Source: Streptomyces sp. TLI_105 (GTDB lineage Bacteria; Actinomycetota; Actinomycetes; Streptomycetales; Streptomycetaceae). From it: 64,000 nucleotides of DNA. The stretch covers positions 3,696,501 through 3,760,500 of the forward strand of contig NZ_FNSM01000001.1 of assembly GCF_900105415.1 (NCBI RefSeq). The letters are read 5' to 3'. Shown piece after piece: positions 15,738-24,804 of the stretch (positions within the stretch are counted from its first letter, which is position 1; the number at the start of each line of letters is the position of its first letter). The notes beneath the pieces were generated by a model. That model did no database searches, was not told the DNA's origin, and saw only the letters and a program-made list of their open reading frames with translations. Position numbers and translations under genes: made by a program.

Positions 15738-17405
15738 TTGCCGCGCTCGACGCGCAGGCTTCCGCACGCCCTCGTGCGTGCCGCAGCCGTTCTCGCACTC
15801 TCGGCGGGCGTCACCGTGCCCGCCGTCATCCACGCCCCGGCGGCCCACGCCGACTGGACGAACATCACCGGCATCACCGAGGACAGCGGACGCTACACCG
15901 TCACGCTGCCCTCCGACGCCCTCTGGGTGAAGGTCAGCGTCCTGGCCTCCGCCGCTCCCGACGCCGCCGTCCTCGCCTCCACGGAGGAGGTGATCCCGTA
16001 CGGCAGCCGGGTGACGACGAAGGAGCCGCTCACCCTGCCCCTGGGCACCGCCCTCGGCGACTACCCGGTCCGGGTCGACTACCGCCTCGCCGGCGAGACC
16101 ACCAAGCAGTGGACCGGCGGCACCTACGGCCACCACAAGCACGTCGGCGTCGGGAAGCTCTCCTTCGACCGTCCCTCGACGGACTGGGACCACCGCACGG
16201 TCGTGCTCTCCGGCACCACCACCCTGTGGGACCCGTCCACCGGCGAGCGGACCACCGCCCCCGAGGGCACGAAGGTGCGGCTCTCGCTGCCCGTCGAGGA
16301 CAGCAACATCAGCAACCGCACCATCAACGCCGAGGTCCTCGTGGGCGCCGACGGCGCCTTCGCGCTCCCGGTCACGCCCAACGGCTCCCTCCAGAACGGC
16401 ACCGCCACCGTGCTCGCGGCGGGGACCGACCTCGACCCGGACGCCGCCGCGTACGTGCCGAACCTCGGGATCGACGCGACCCTCCGGTACCGGATCAGCT
16501 CGGACGTCAGCAAGTACCGCGTCCTCGCCGGGACCGACGTCCGCGTGACCGGGCGGGTGGAGCGGCTCACCCCGGACGGCTGGAAGCCCTTCGCCGGCGC
16601 TCCCGTCGTCGCCTCCGGCGGTGCCGAGCCCAGCTTCAGCACCACGCCGACCTCGCTGGGCGGCGTGACCGCCGCGGCGGACGGCACCTTCTCGCTGAAC
16701 GTGCGGCCGTACTACGCCACCGACGCCATCTACACGTCGCTGCGCCCGTCGCCGTACTACACGAACAGCTACCGGCCGTACGACCGGAACGACATCGCCG
16801 TCCCGCAGCCGTTCTCGTACTCCTCGTACCGGATCACCCTGGACGCGTACGGCAAGGTCACGGCCACCGGCACCATCGGCAGCAACTACTGCTCCGCGAC
16901 CCAGCCGGCCGTCCTCCAGTACTCCCGCGACGGCGGGCGCACCTGGGGCACCCTGCGCTCCGGCACCGCCCCCTCCTGCGGGTACAACCTGTCGGCCTGG
17001 GGCTACACCGACGCCCGCTACCGGGTCTACCACCCGGAGACGGACCAGTTCGTCGCCAAGGCCGGTACGAGCATCCGCCTCGCCCGCTACGCGACCCGCT
17101 TCTCCGCCTTCACCATCAGCCCCACCCGGCCCGTGGTGAACGGCAAGATGACCGTCTCCGGCACCGTCCAGCGCAAGGTCAACGGCGTCTGGAAGGCCTA
17201 CCCGGGCGCGCGGCTGACGCTGTACTTCAAGCCCAAGGGCGACACGCAGTGGTACTGGGTCACCCAGAGCGTCACGACCAACACCTACGGCAACTTCAGC
17301 TACCGGGCCACCGCCTACGGGGACGGCTCCTGGGCCATGGCCCTGCAGCCGCCGGCCGGCTACTTCTACAGCGAGACGAATGTGAAGTACATCGATGCGC
17401 GCTGA
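15738..17405 (+). CDS. Secreted beta-sandwich repeat protein, first of a tandem pair
   Basis: A TTG at 15738 preceded by GGGGGG gives a textbook signal peptide (basic MPRSTRRLPHALVR, hydrophobic core, HAPAAHA cleavage). An ATG further upstream at 15648 would bury that signal, so TTG is preferred. The mature protein of about 510 residues is rich in Tyr, Thr and Gly and looks like successive Ig-like domains with the repeated pattern V-V-SGT/TGRVE...G.W..Y.G. Only a few Cys are present and there is no sortase motif, so it is probably released. Its C-terminal domain (WKAYPGARLTLYFKPKG, GDGSWAM, VKYIDAR) resembles that of the next gene, with which it overlaps by 11 bases. Function unknown. Confidence 0.75.
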   Translation: MPRSTRRLPHALVRAAAVLALSAGVTVPAVIHAPAAHADWTNITGITEDSGRYTVTLPSDALWVKVSVLASAAPDAAVLASTEEVIPYGSRVTTKEPLTLPLGTALGDYPVRVDYRLAGETTKQWTGGTYGHHKHVGVGKLSFDRPSTDWDHRTVVLSGTTTLWDPSTGERTTAPEGTKVRLSLPVEDSNISNRTINAEVLVGADGAFALPVTPNGSLQNGTATVLAAGTDLDPDAAAYVPNLGIDATLRYRISSDVSKYRVLAGTDVRVTGRVERLTPDGWKPFAGAPVVASGGAEPSFSTTPTSLGGVTAAADGTFSLNVRPYYATDAIYTSLRPSPYYTNSYRPYDRNDIAVPQPFSYSSYRITLDAYGKVTATGTIGSNYCSATQPAVLQYSRDGGRTWGTLRSGTAPSCGYNLSAWGYTDARYRVYHPETDQFVAKAGTSIRLARYATRFSAFTISPTRPVVNGKMTVSGTVQRKVNGVWKAYPGARLTLYFKPKGDTQWYWVTQSVTTNTYGNFSYRATAYGDGSWAMALQPPAGYFYSETNVKYIDAR

Positions 17406-19104
17406 CCTCCGCCTCCGCCCCCGTCTCTCCCTGGTCGCGGCGCTGACCGCCGCCACGCTGTCCGCCGCCGCCCTCCCCGCCCTCGCGGAGGAGGCACCGG
17501 CCGCGTCCGGCCCGATCGGCATCGGAACGGCCGTCACCGACGACGGCCAGCGCGGCACCTTCAAGGTCGCCGCCTGGACCGACGCCCCGCAGGCCAAGGT
17601 CACCAAGGTCTCGGCCCGGATCCGGCAGGGCGACACCGTCCTCGCCGAGATCCCCGCCCTGGCCCCGGGCAACACCTGGGACCCGTACCTCGCGGGCCGC
17701 TTCCTCGTGCCCGCCGAGGCCGCGCTCCGACTGACCGAGGACGGCGGCACCATCCCGGCGCTCGGCACGTACGCCATCGACGTCACGGCCACCGACTCGC
17801 TGGGCAACACGTCCACCCGCACCGGCGCCGGAACGCTCGACTTCCGGCTGCGGCCCCAGCTCACCTTCGGCGTCGGCACCCCTGCCTGGGACGACCGGAA
17901 CGCCCACCCGCAGGGCACGCTGGTCGGCATCCAGCCCGGCTCCGGCGACGAGGTGCCGCTGTCCGGCCGCACGGTCACCGTCGAGCCCGTGGGCGCGACG
18001 CCGGGCTCCCCGACGACGGCGGTCACCGACGACGGCGGCGCCTACCTCGGCGGTCCGGTCGCCGTGGCCGCGCCCGGCTGGGGCACGGAGTACAAGGCCG
18101 TGTTCTCCGAGGACAGCACCGAGGTGCACGGCTCCGACGAGCAGTACCGCTACGTGACCGACGTCAAGCCCCGTACGGTGACGGTCACCGCCGCCGCGGA
18201 CAAGAAGCGGGCGCTCAGCGGCGAGACCGTCACGATCAGCGGCCGGATGACCGACCCGAGCGCGGCGGGCGCCCCGCTCGCGAACCAGCCGGTCCTGGTG
18301 TCCCTCGGCTACTACACCTACGGCACCCCCTACGGCAGGACCGTCTACACCGACGCCGACGGCCGCTTCTCGGCGCGTCTCGTCGCCGCCTCGGGCGTGG
18401 AGTACGGCGAGTACTGGCGGGTCTCGTCCGTCGACCCGTACCTGAGCTTCGCCGAGCCCGGCGGCGCGATCGCCGTGCCGTGGGAGTCCCGCATCGACCT
18501 GGTCGGGGGCGGTCTCACGGCCGACTCGAAGGTCTGGGTGACGGGCGTCTTCCGGCCCCGGTACGCGCCGTACGGGCGGAGCACCTCGACGACCCAGTAC
18601 GTGCAGCTGGAGCAGTCGGCCGACGGGAAGACCGGCTGGCGGAAGCTGTCCGCCGCGACGGCGTCCGCCGACTACTGGACGACGTTCTACGTCGGGGCCA
18701 CCAGCAACGGCGGCTACTTCCGCGTCCGGCACCTGACGTCCGACGCGTACGCCGAGTCCAGCAGCCGGGTCTTCCACCTCGTCCGCACGCCCACGCGGAT
18801 CGCGGGGATGAACGCCGGCCCGGAGCCGGTCACCAAGGGCGCGTACGTCACCGCGACGGGCACGCTCGAGCACTACACGCGCGGCGCCTGGCGGGTGTAC
18901 GGCTACGCGCCGGTCGCGCTGCAGTTCCAGGCGAAGGGCACGACGACCTGGCGTCAGGTCGCCACGGGCCGGACCGGGGCGCACGGGGAGATCTCGCTGA
19001 AGGCGAAGGCGTTCGTGGACGGCAGCTGGCGCATCCGGTACTGGGGCGACTCCACGCACTTCCACTCGCCGGCCCCGTGGGCCGACTACGTCGACGTGCG
19101 CTGA
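17395..19104 (+). CDS. Secreted beta-sandwich repeat protein, second of a tandem pair
   Basis: A 569-residue exported protein whose ATG lies 11 bases inside the end of the preceding gene, so translation is probably coupled. Signal peptide MRADLRLRPRLSLVAA to PALAEE. The mature part has Ig-like segments such as RALSGETVTISGRMTDP and GAYVTATGTLEHYTRGAWRVYGYAPVALQF split by Tyr/Gly-rich linkers. The last 75 residues (WRVYGYAP, FQAKGTTTWRQV, DGSWRIRYWGD, DYVDVR) parallel the first protein. They are therefore paralogues, perhaps surface matrix or structural proteins. A strong hairpin follows the stop. Confidence 0.78.
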   Translation: MRADLRLRPRLSLVAALTAATLSAAALPALAEEAPAASGPIGIGTAVTDDGQRGTFKVAAWTDAPQAKVTKVSARIRQGDTVLAEIPALAPGNTWDPYLAGRFLVPAEAALRLTEDGGTIPALGTYAIDVTATDSLGNTSTRTGAGTLDFRLRPQLTFGVGTPAWDDRNAHPQGTLVGIQPGSGDEVPLSGRTVTVEPVGATPGSPTTAVTDDGGAYLGGPVAVAAPGWGTEYKAVFSEDSTEVHGSDEQYRYVTDVKPRTVTVTAAADKKRALSGETVTISGRMTDPSAAGAPLANQPVLVSLGYYTYGTPYGRTVYTDADGRFSARLVAASGVEYGEYWRVSSVDPYLSFAEPGGAIAVPWESRIDLVGGGLTADSKVWVTGVFRPRYAPYGRSTSTTQYVQLEQSADGKTGWRKLSAATASADYWTTFYVGATSNGGYFRVRHLTSDAYAESSSRVFHLVRTPTRIAGMNAGPEPVTKGAYVTATGTLEHYTRGAWRVYGYAPVALQFQAKGTTTWRQVATGRTGAHGEISLKAKAFVDGSWRIRYWGDSTHFHSPAPWADYVDVR

Positions 19105-19123
19105 CCCGGTCCGTCGCAACGCC

Positions 19124-19160
19124 CGAGGGCGGCACCCCCCGCCAGGGGGTGCCGCCCTCG
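19124..19160. terminator. Bidirectional hairpin terminator
   Basis: A perfect 16-base stem, CGAGGGCGGCACCCCC at 19124-19139 with its complement at 19145-19160 and a 5-base loop, lies between the convergent secreted-protein and groEL genes. Confidence 0.8.
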
Positions 19161-19195
19161 TTCGCGTTCAGCGATGAACTGCCGATCCGTCAGGA

Positions 19196-20981
<1,786 letters not shown>

Positions 20982-20990
20982 CGCCAATGA

Positions 20991-21017
20991 TTAGCACTCG
21001 CCCTATGAGAGTGCAAG
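20991..21017 (-). promoter_or_regulatory. CIRCE operator 2 (HrcA site), imperfect right arm
   Basis: TTAGCACTC at 20991-20999, nine bases, then GAGTGCAAG at 21009-21017. The left arm is perfect and the right arm differs in its last three bases. Paired with operator 1 it suggests tight heat-shock repression of groEL. Confidence 0.85.
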
Positions 21018-21064
21018 CGACTCTCGGGTTTCGGGAGGTGGATCGGGGGGCGGAGCGGGGAGGA

Positions 21065-21118
21065 GCGGGAACGCGCGAGGGGGCGGGAACGCGCGAGGGG
21101 GCGGGAACGCGCGAGGGG
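21065..21118. repeat. Three exact 18-base tandem repeats
   Basis: The unit gcgggaacgcgcgagggg starts at 21065, 21083 and 21101 without a mismatch up to the final base. It sits between the CIRCE elements and the cold-shock gene terminator, partly overlapping the latter's left arm. Confidence 0.85.
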
Positions 21119-21148
21119 TCCGCATCCCCTCAGGGATGCGGACCCCTC
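21113..21148 (-). terminator. Hairpin terminator of the cold-shock gene
   Basis: Perfect 16-base stem GAGGGGTCCGCATCCC (21113-21128) with its complement at 21133-21148 and loop CTCA, 35 bases past the stop codon of the cold-shock gene. Confidence 0.82.
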
Positions 21149-21182
21149 GACGGCGTTGCGTCGGTGGCCGATCGCGCCGCGC

Positions 21183-21386
21183 TCAGACGGCGAGCTTGAC
21201 CATGTCCGCCTGCGGACCCTTCTGGCCCTGCGAGATCTCGAACTCGACCCGCTGGCCCTCTTCGAGGCTGCGGTAGCCATCCATCTGGATCGCGCTGTAG
21301 TGGACGAAAACATCCGCACCACCGTCTACCGCGATGAAGCCGTAGCCCTTCTCCGCGTTGAACCACTTGACGGTGCCCTGAGCCAT
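21183..21386 (-). CDS. Cold-shock domain protein (CspA family)
   Basis: A 67-residue single OB-fold nucleic-acid-binding protein. RNP1 is KGYGFIAV and RNP2 is VFVHYSAI, preceded by the canonical [14 protein letters not shown] start. It binds RNA and single-stranded DNA and is thought to melt secondary structure. AGGGGAG lies nine bases before the ATG. A 400-base non-coding stretch upstream could include a structured 5' leader of the sort that regulates csp genes, but none was resolved by eye. A strong hairpin follows the stop. Confidence 0.97.
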   Translation of the reverse strand: MAQGTVKWFNAEKGYGFIAVDGGADVFVHYSAIQMDGYRSLEEGQRVEFEISQGQKGPQADMVKLAV

Positions 21387-21793
21387 GCCTAACTCCCCTA
21401 TTACTGGCCCTTGCGCGGGACCCGCACTTCGCGGACCCGGGTCAGACCTCTGCGCCGGAACGCGTCGACCGCGGCTGAATGTATCTGCCCAACTGCCCTC
21501 TGCAACAGGTCATTCGACCGAAGAATTCTGGGCGCGACGGAAAGGGGAATTGGGGAGAATCCCCGGATCACGGGGCAAGTCGGGCCCGGCAAAGCGCGCA
21601 GAAGGTACACAACGCGCACACACTTTGGCTGTTTCTTGTCGCGCGGCGACGCATTCTCATATGCGCCCGGCATGAACAGCGGAGGGGACTTCCCCAACTC
21701 TACCGCGCTCAACCATGCAGAATTGCCCCCTCCGCTTATCGCGCGGAAGGGGCAATTCGTACTGACTGGTAAGGCTCGATGAGCCCGTGGGCC
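21387..21793. other. Intergenic region upstream of the cold-shock gene
   Basis: About 400 bases between the cold-shock gene and the upstream sulfur-carrier gene, both on the minus strand. It is visibly poorer in GC than the rest of the window (for example ggaattggggagaat near 21547). It contains the terminator at 21720-21758 and presumably the cold-shock promoter and leader. Short overlapping frames on both strands show no recognisable protein. Confidence 0.5.
21720..21758 (-). terminator. Hairpin terminator after the sulfur-carrier gene
   Basis: GAATTGCCCC at 21720-21729 pairs with GGGGCAATTC at 21749-21758, with CCGC/GCGG pairing inside. It is 36 bases past the stop of the MoaD-like gene. 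Confidence 0.75.
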
Positions 21794-22072
21794 TCAGCAG
21801 CCTCCGGCGACGGCCGGGATGATCGAGACGCCCGCGCCGGCCGGGGTGGCCGTCTCCAGGCCCTGCTCGAAGCGCACGTCGTCGTCGTTCACGTAGACGT
21901 TGACGAAGCGGCGCAGCTTGCCCTGGTCGTCCAGGACGCGGGCGGCGATGCCCGTGTGGTTCTTCTCCAGGTCCGCGATGACCTCGGCGAGGGTCGTGCC
22001 CTCGGCCTGGACCTCGGACTGACCGCCCGTGTAGGTGCGGAGGATGGTGGGGATGCGGACGTTCACGGCCAT
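21794..22072 (-). CDS. MoaD/ThiS-family sulfur-carrier protein with C-terminal GGC
   Basis: A 92-residue beta-grasp protein: MAVNVRIPTILRTYTGGQSE, TLAEVIADLEKNHTGIAARV, RRFVNVYVNDDDVRF and VSIIPAVAGGC. The family normally ends in a bare Gly-Gly that is adenylated and converted to a thiocarboxylate; here one extra Cys follows. Relatives with extra C-terminal residues (QbsE, HcyS) need a JAMM-type protease to expose the diglycine. It lies 40 bases behind a threonine-synthase-type gene on the same strand, and hence under the same SAM riboswitch. A role as sulfur donor in methionine or cysteine synthesis is inferred; CysO-like function is the alternative. Confidence 0.85.
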   Translation of the reverse strand: MAVNVRIPTILRTYTGGQSEVQAEGTTLAEVIADLEKNHTGIAARVLDDQGKLRRFVNVYVNDDDVRFEQGLETATPAGAGVSIIPAVAGGC

Positions 22073-22112
22073 GTCTTCGAAACCTTTCGGTGGGCCTGGG
22101 AGGCGGACGGAC

Positions 22113-23396
22113 TCAGACGGCCAGGCCGGCGTCGCGGAACGCGTCCAGGCTCGGGCGGATGGTGACGGTCGCCTGAGAGGTGTCGGCCACCGCGTCCAGG
22201 GTCTTGAGGCCGTCGCCGGTGTTGAGGACGACGGTGGTGAGGTTGGGGTCGATCAGACCCGCCTCGACGAGCTTCCTGGCGACGCCGACGGTGACGCCGC
22301 CCGCGGTCTCCGCGAAGATGCCCTCGGTCTGCGCGAGGAGCTTGATCGAGTCCACGACCTGCTCGTCGTTCACGTCCTCCACGGCGCCGCCGGTCCGGCG
22401 GGCGATGTCGAGGACGTAGGGGCCGTCGGCCGGGTTGCCGATGGCGAGCGACTTGGCGATGGTGTTCGGCTTCTGCGGCCGGACGACGTCGTGACCGGCC
22501 TTGAAGGCCGCGGAGACCGGGGAGCAGCCCTCGGCCTGGGCGCCGAAGATCTTGTACGGCTTGTCCTCGACGAGGCCCAGCTTGATGAGCTCCTGCAGAC
22601 CCTTGTCGATCTTCGTGAGCTGGGAGCCGGAGGCGATCGGGATGACGAGCTGGTCGGGGATGACCCAGCCGAGCTGCTCGCAGATCTCGTACGCGAGCGT
22701 CTTGGAGCCCTCGCCGTAGTACGGGCGGAGGTTGACGTTCACGAAGCCCCAGCCCTCGCCGAGCGGGTCGCCGATGAGCTCCGAGCAGAAGCGGTTGACG
22801 TCGTCGTAGTTGCCCTCGATGGCGACGAGGTCACCGCCGTAGACACCGGCCATGACGACCTTGCCCTGCTCCAGGTCGTGCGGGATGAACACGCAGGAGC
22901 GGAAGCCGGCGCGGGCGGCGGCGGCGCCGACGGCGCCGGCCAGGTTGCCGGTGGAGGAGCAGGAGAGGGTGGTGAAGCCGAAGGCGCGGGCGGCTTCGAG
23001 GGCCTGGGCGACGACCCGGTCCTTGAAGGAGTGGGTCGGGTTGCCGGAGTCGTCCTTGACGAAGAGCTTGCCGGGGGCGACGCCGATCTCGCGGGCGAGG
23101 TTGTCGGCCTGGACGAGCTTGGTCCAGCCGGGGTTCAGGTTCGGCTTCTCGGCGACGTCGGCCGGGACGGGCAGCAGCGGGGCGTAGCGCCAGATGTTGG
23201 CGGGGCCGGCCTCGATCTGCTTGCGCAGCGCCTCGGGGTCACCGGTGGGAAGGTCGTAGGCGACTTCGAGCGGTCCGAAACAGAGTTCGCAGGCGAAGAT
23301 CGGTCCGAGCGGGAAGACCTCACCGCATTCGCGACAGGAGAGTCCGGACGCGGGACCGAGGTCGACGGTGGTGGGGGTAGCGGTCTGTACAGCCAT
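22113..23396 (-). CDS. thrC: Threonine synthase (PLP-dependent), SAM-riboswitch controlled
   Basis: A 427-residue fold-type II PLP enzyme. An N-terminal Cys4 zinc-ribbon-like segment (LSCRECGEVFPLGPIFACELC) precedes the catalytic core with GNPTHSFKDRVV, whose Lys binds PLP, CSSTGNLAGAVGAAAARAG for the phosphate cup, and IPIASGSQLTKIDKG. Threonine synthase converts O-phosphohomoserine to threonine. ATG 23396 (MAVQTATP) is used because longer starts run into the riboswitch. A MoaD-like gene follows 40 bases on. SAM control and that partner make homoserine-to-homocysteine chemistry with a protein thiocarboxylate a possible second activity, but sequence alone supports plain ThrC. Confidence 0.88.
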   Translation of the reverse strand: MAVQTATPTTVDLGPASGLSCRECGEVFPLGPIFACELCFGPLEVAYDLPTGDPEALRKQIEAGPANIWRYAPLLPVPADVAEKPNLNPGWTKLVQADNLAREIGVAPGKLFVKDDSGNPTHSFKDRVVAQALEAARAFGFTTLSCSSTGNLAGAVGAAAARAGFRSCVFIPHDLEQGKVVMAGVYGGDLVAIEGNYDDVNRFCSELIGDPLGEGWGFVNVNLRPYYGEGSKTLAYEICEQLGWVIPDQLVIPIASGSQLTKIDKGLQELIKLGLVEDKPYKIFGAQAEGCSPVSAAFKAGHDVVRPQKPNTIAKSLAIGNPADGPYVLDIARRTGGAVEDVNDEQVVDSIKLLAQTEGIFAETAGGVTVGVARKLVEAGLIDPNLTTVVLNTGDGLKTLDAVADTSQATVTIRPSLDAFRDAGLAV

Positions 23397-23415
23397 GGAG
23401 GCGAGGCCCTTTCTC

Positions 23416-23609
23416 CTCATCTTTCCCATTGACGAATTTTCGCCATGAGACGGATTTGGCACCTTCCCTAGCCGGGGGCCTCGCGCAAACAAGCTGCGTC
23501 CGTCAGGACACCACCAGGGGTGGTGGCCGGGAGACGGGTGGGTGAGACAAACCGACTGGAGGGTTGCCGGGGCTTCAACGGGCCGTTTCCCTCTGCCCCT
23601 CTGGATGAG
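23416..23609 (-). promoter_or_regulatory. SAM-I (S-box) riboswitch
   Basis: Read on the minus strand, the aptamer opens CTCATCCAGAG, carries GAGGGAAACGGCCCG and GCCCCGGCAACC (23562-23573), then after a variable P3 arm GGTGCCAAATCC (23452-23463), a small P4 hairpin (TGGCGAA/TTCGTCA) and closes with GAAAGATGAG pairing the start. All conserved blocks of the S-box are present in order. The AGGAG that follows overlaps the 3' strand of P1, so SAM binding probably hides the ribosome site of the threonine-synthase gene. Confidence 0.95.
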
Positions 23610-23760
23610 CGGTATTCGATTGTGAAGCGCGGTGGACTTTCATTCCTGCGCTCCGACGCGGTCGGCACCCCGACGTGCATCGGGCATCCGCGTTGTTCAA
23701 GACTGTAACCGAAGGCCCGGACGCGTGGACCGGCCGTCCGAACCGCGAGATGGAGATCAA

Positions 23761-24702
23761 GTGCTGGAAGAGGTGGAGCGCTGGCTGGACCGGCGGTCCT
23801 GGTCCGTGGCGGACCGGCCGCTGGAGCGGATCCTCGCCGCCAAGCGGAACACGAAGGTCAGCGTCGTCCTGCCGGCGCTGAACGAGGAGGCGACGGTCGG
23901 GGACATCGTCGCCGTGATCCGTCGCGAGCTGATGACGGAGGCGGTTCCGCTCGTCGACGAGCTGGTGGTGATCGACTCGGGCTCCACGGACCGCACGGCG
24001 GAGGTGGCCGCGGCTGCCGGCGCGCGGGTGGTCGCGCGGGACTCGATACTCCCCCGGATACCGACCGTGCCCGGCAAGGGCGAGGTCCTGTGGCGGTCAC
24101 TGATGGTGACGGGCGGGGACGTCGTGTGCTTCGTGGACGCGGACCTGCGGGACTTCTCGGCGGACTTCGTGACGGGGATCGTGGGCCCGCTGCTCACCGA
24201 CCCGGACGTGGACTTCGTCAAGGCGATGTACGACCGCCCCTTCGGCGACACTCCAGGTCAGGGCGGCCGGGTCACGGAACTGGTGGCCCGCCCGCTGCTC
24301 AACCTCCACTGGCCGCGGCTGGCGGGCTTCGTGCAGCCGCTGGGCGGCGAGTACGCGGCGCGGCGCTCGCTGCTGGAACGGCTGCCCTTCCCGGTCGGTT
24401 ACGGAGTGGAGCTGGGGCTGCTGGTGGACGCCCTGCACACGGTGGGCCTGGACGCGCTCGCACAGGTGGACGTGGGGGTGCGCAAGCACCGGCACCAGGA
24501 CGGGCAGGCGCTGGGCCGAATGGCGGCGGCGATCTACCGGACGGCGCAGCTGCGGCTCTCGCGCGGGCATCTGGTGCGGCCGCGGCTGACGCAGTTCGAG
24601 CGGGGCGAGCAGGGCTTCGAGCCGCGGACGTACGCGGTGGACACGGAGGAGCGGCCGCCGATGGTCGAGATCGCGGAGTACGCGCAGCGCCGGGTGGCGT
24701 GA
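23761..24702 (+). CDS. gpgS: Glucosyl-3-phosphoglycerate synthase
   Basis: A 313-residue GT81 glycosyltransferase that makes glucosyl-3-phosphoglycerate from NDP-glucose, the first step to glucosylglycerate and, in mycobacteria, methylglucose lipopolysaccharide. VSVVLPALNEEATVGDIVAV starts the GT-A fold, VIDSGSTDRTAEVAAAAGARV follows, CFVDADLRDF holds the metal-binding Asp-Ala-Asp, and GEYAARRSLLERLPFPVGYGVELG is diagnostic for GpgS. GTG 23761 has GGAG six bases before it. It precedes otsA on the same strand, linking two compatible-solute pathways. Its promoter must lie in the 150 bases between it and the divergent riboswitch. Confidence 0.92.
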   Translation: MLEEVERWLDRRSWSVADRPLERILAAKRNTKVSVVLPALNEEATVGDIVAVIRRELMTEAVPLVDELVVIDSGSTDRTAEVAAAAGARVVARDSILPRIPTVPGKGEVLWRSLMVTGGDVVCFVDADLRDFSADFVTGIVGPLLTDPDVDFVKAMYDRPFGDTPGQGGRVTELVARPLLNLHWPRLAGFVQPLGGEYAARRSLLERLPFPVGYGVELGLLVDALHTVGLDALAQVDVGVRKHRHQDGQALGRMAAAIYRTAQLRLSRGHLVRPRLTQFERGEQGFEPRTYAVDTEERPPMVEIAEYAQRRVA

Positions 24703-24804
24703 CGCGGAGGTCCCGCGATCGATCCGCGGCGACGGAGCGTGGCCGGATCAGCCTGTCTCGTATACGTACGTTTGAGCGTTTACGGGACGGGCTAGGTTCG
24801 CCAC

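Noticed and set aside
21401..21782. Several overlapping small open frames on both strands upstream of the cold-shock gene
   Set aside because: They lack codon bias and any known motif, and one spans a terminator hairpin. The region is better read as leader and promoter sequence.
23397..23492. N-terminal extension of the threonine synthase gene (start at 23492)
   Set aside because: The extra codons fall inside the SAM-I aptamer (P1, P4 and the conserved core) and have no family similarity, so the start is 23396.
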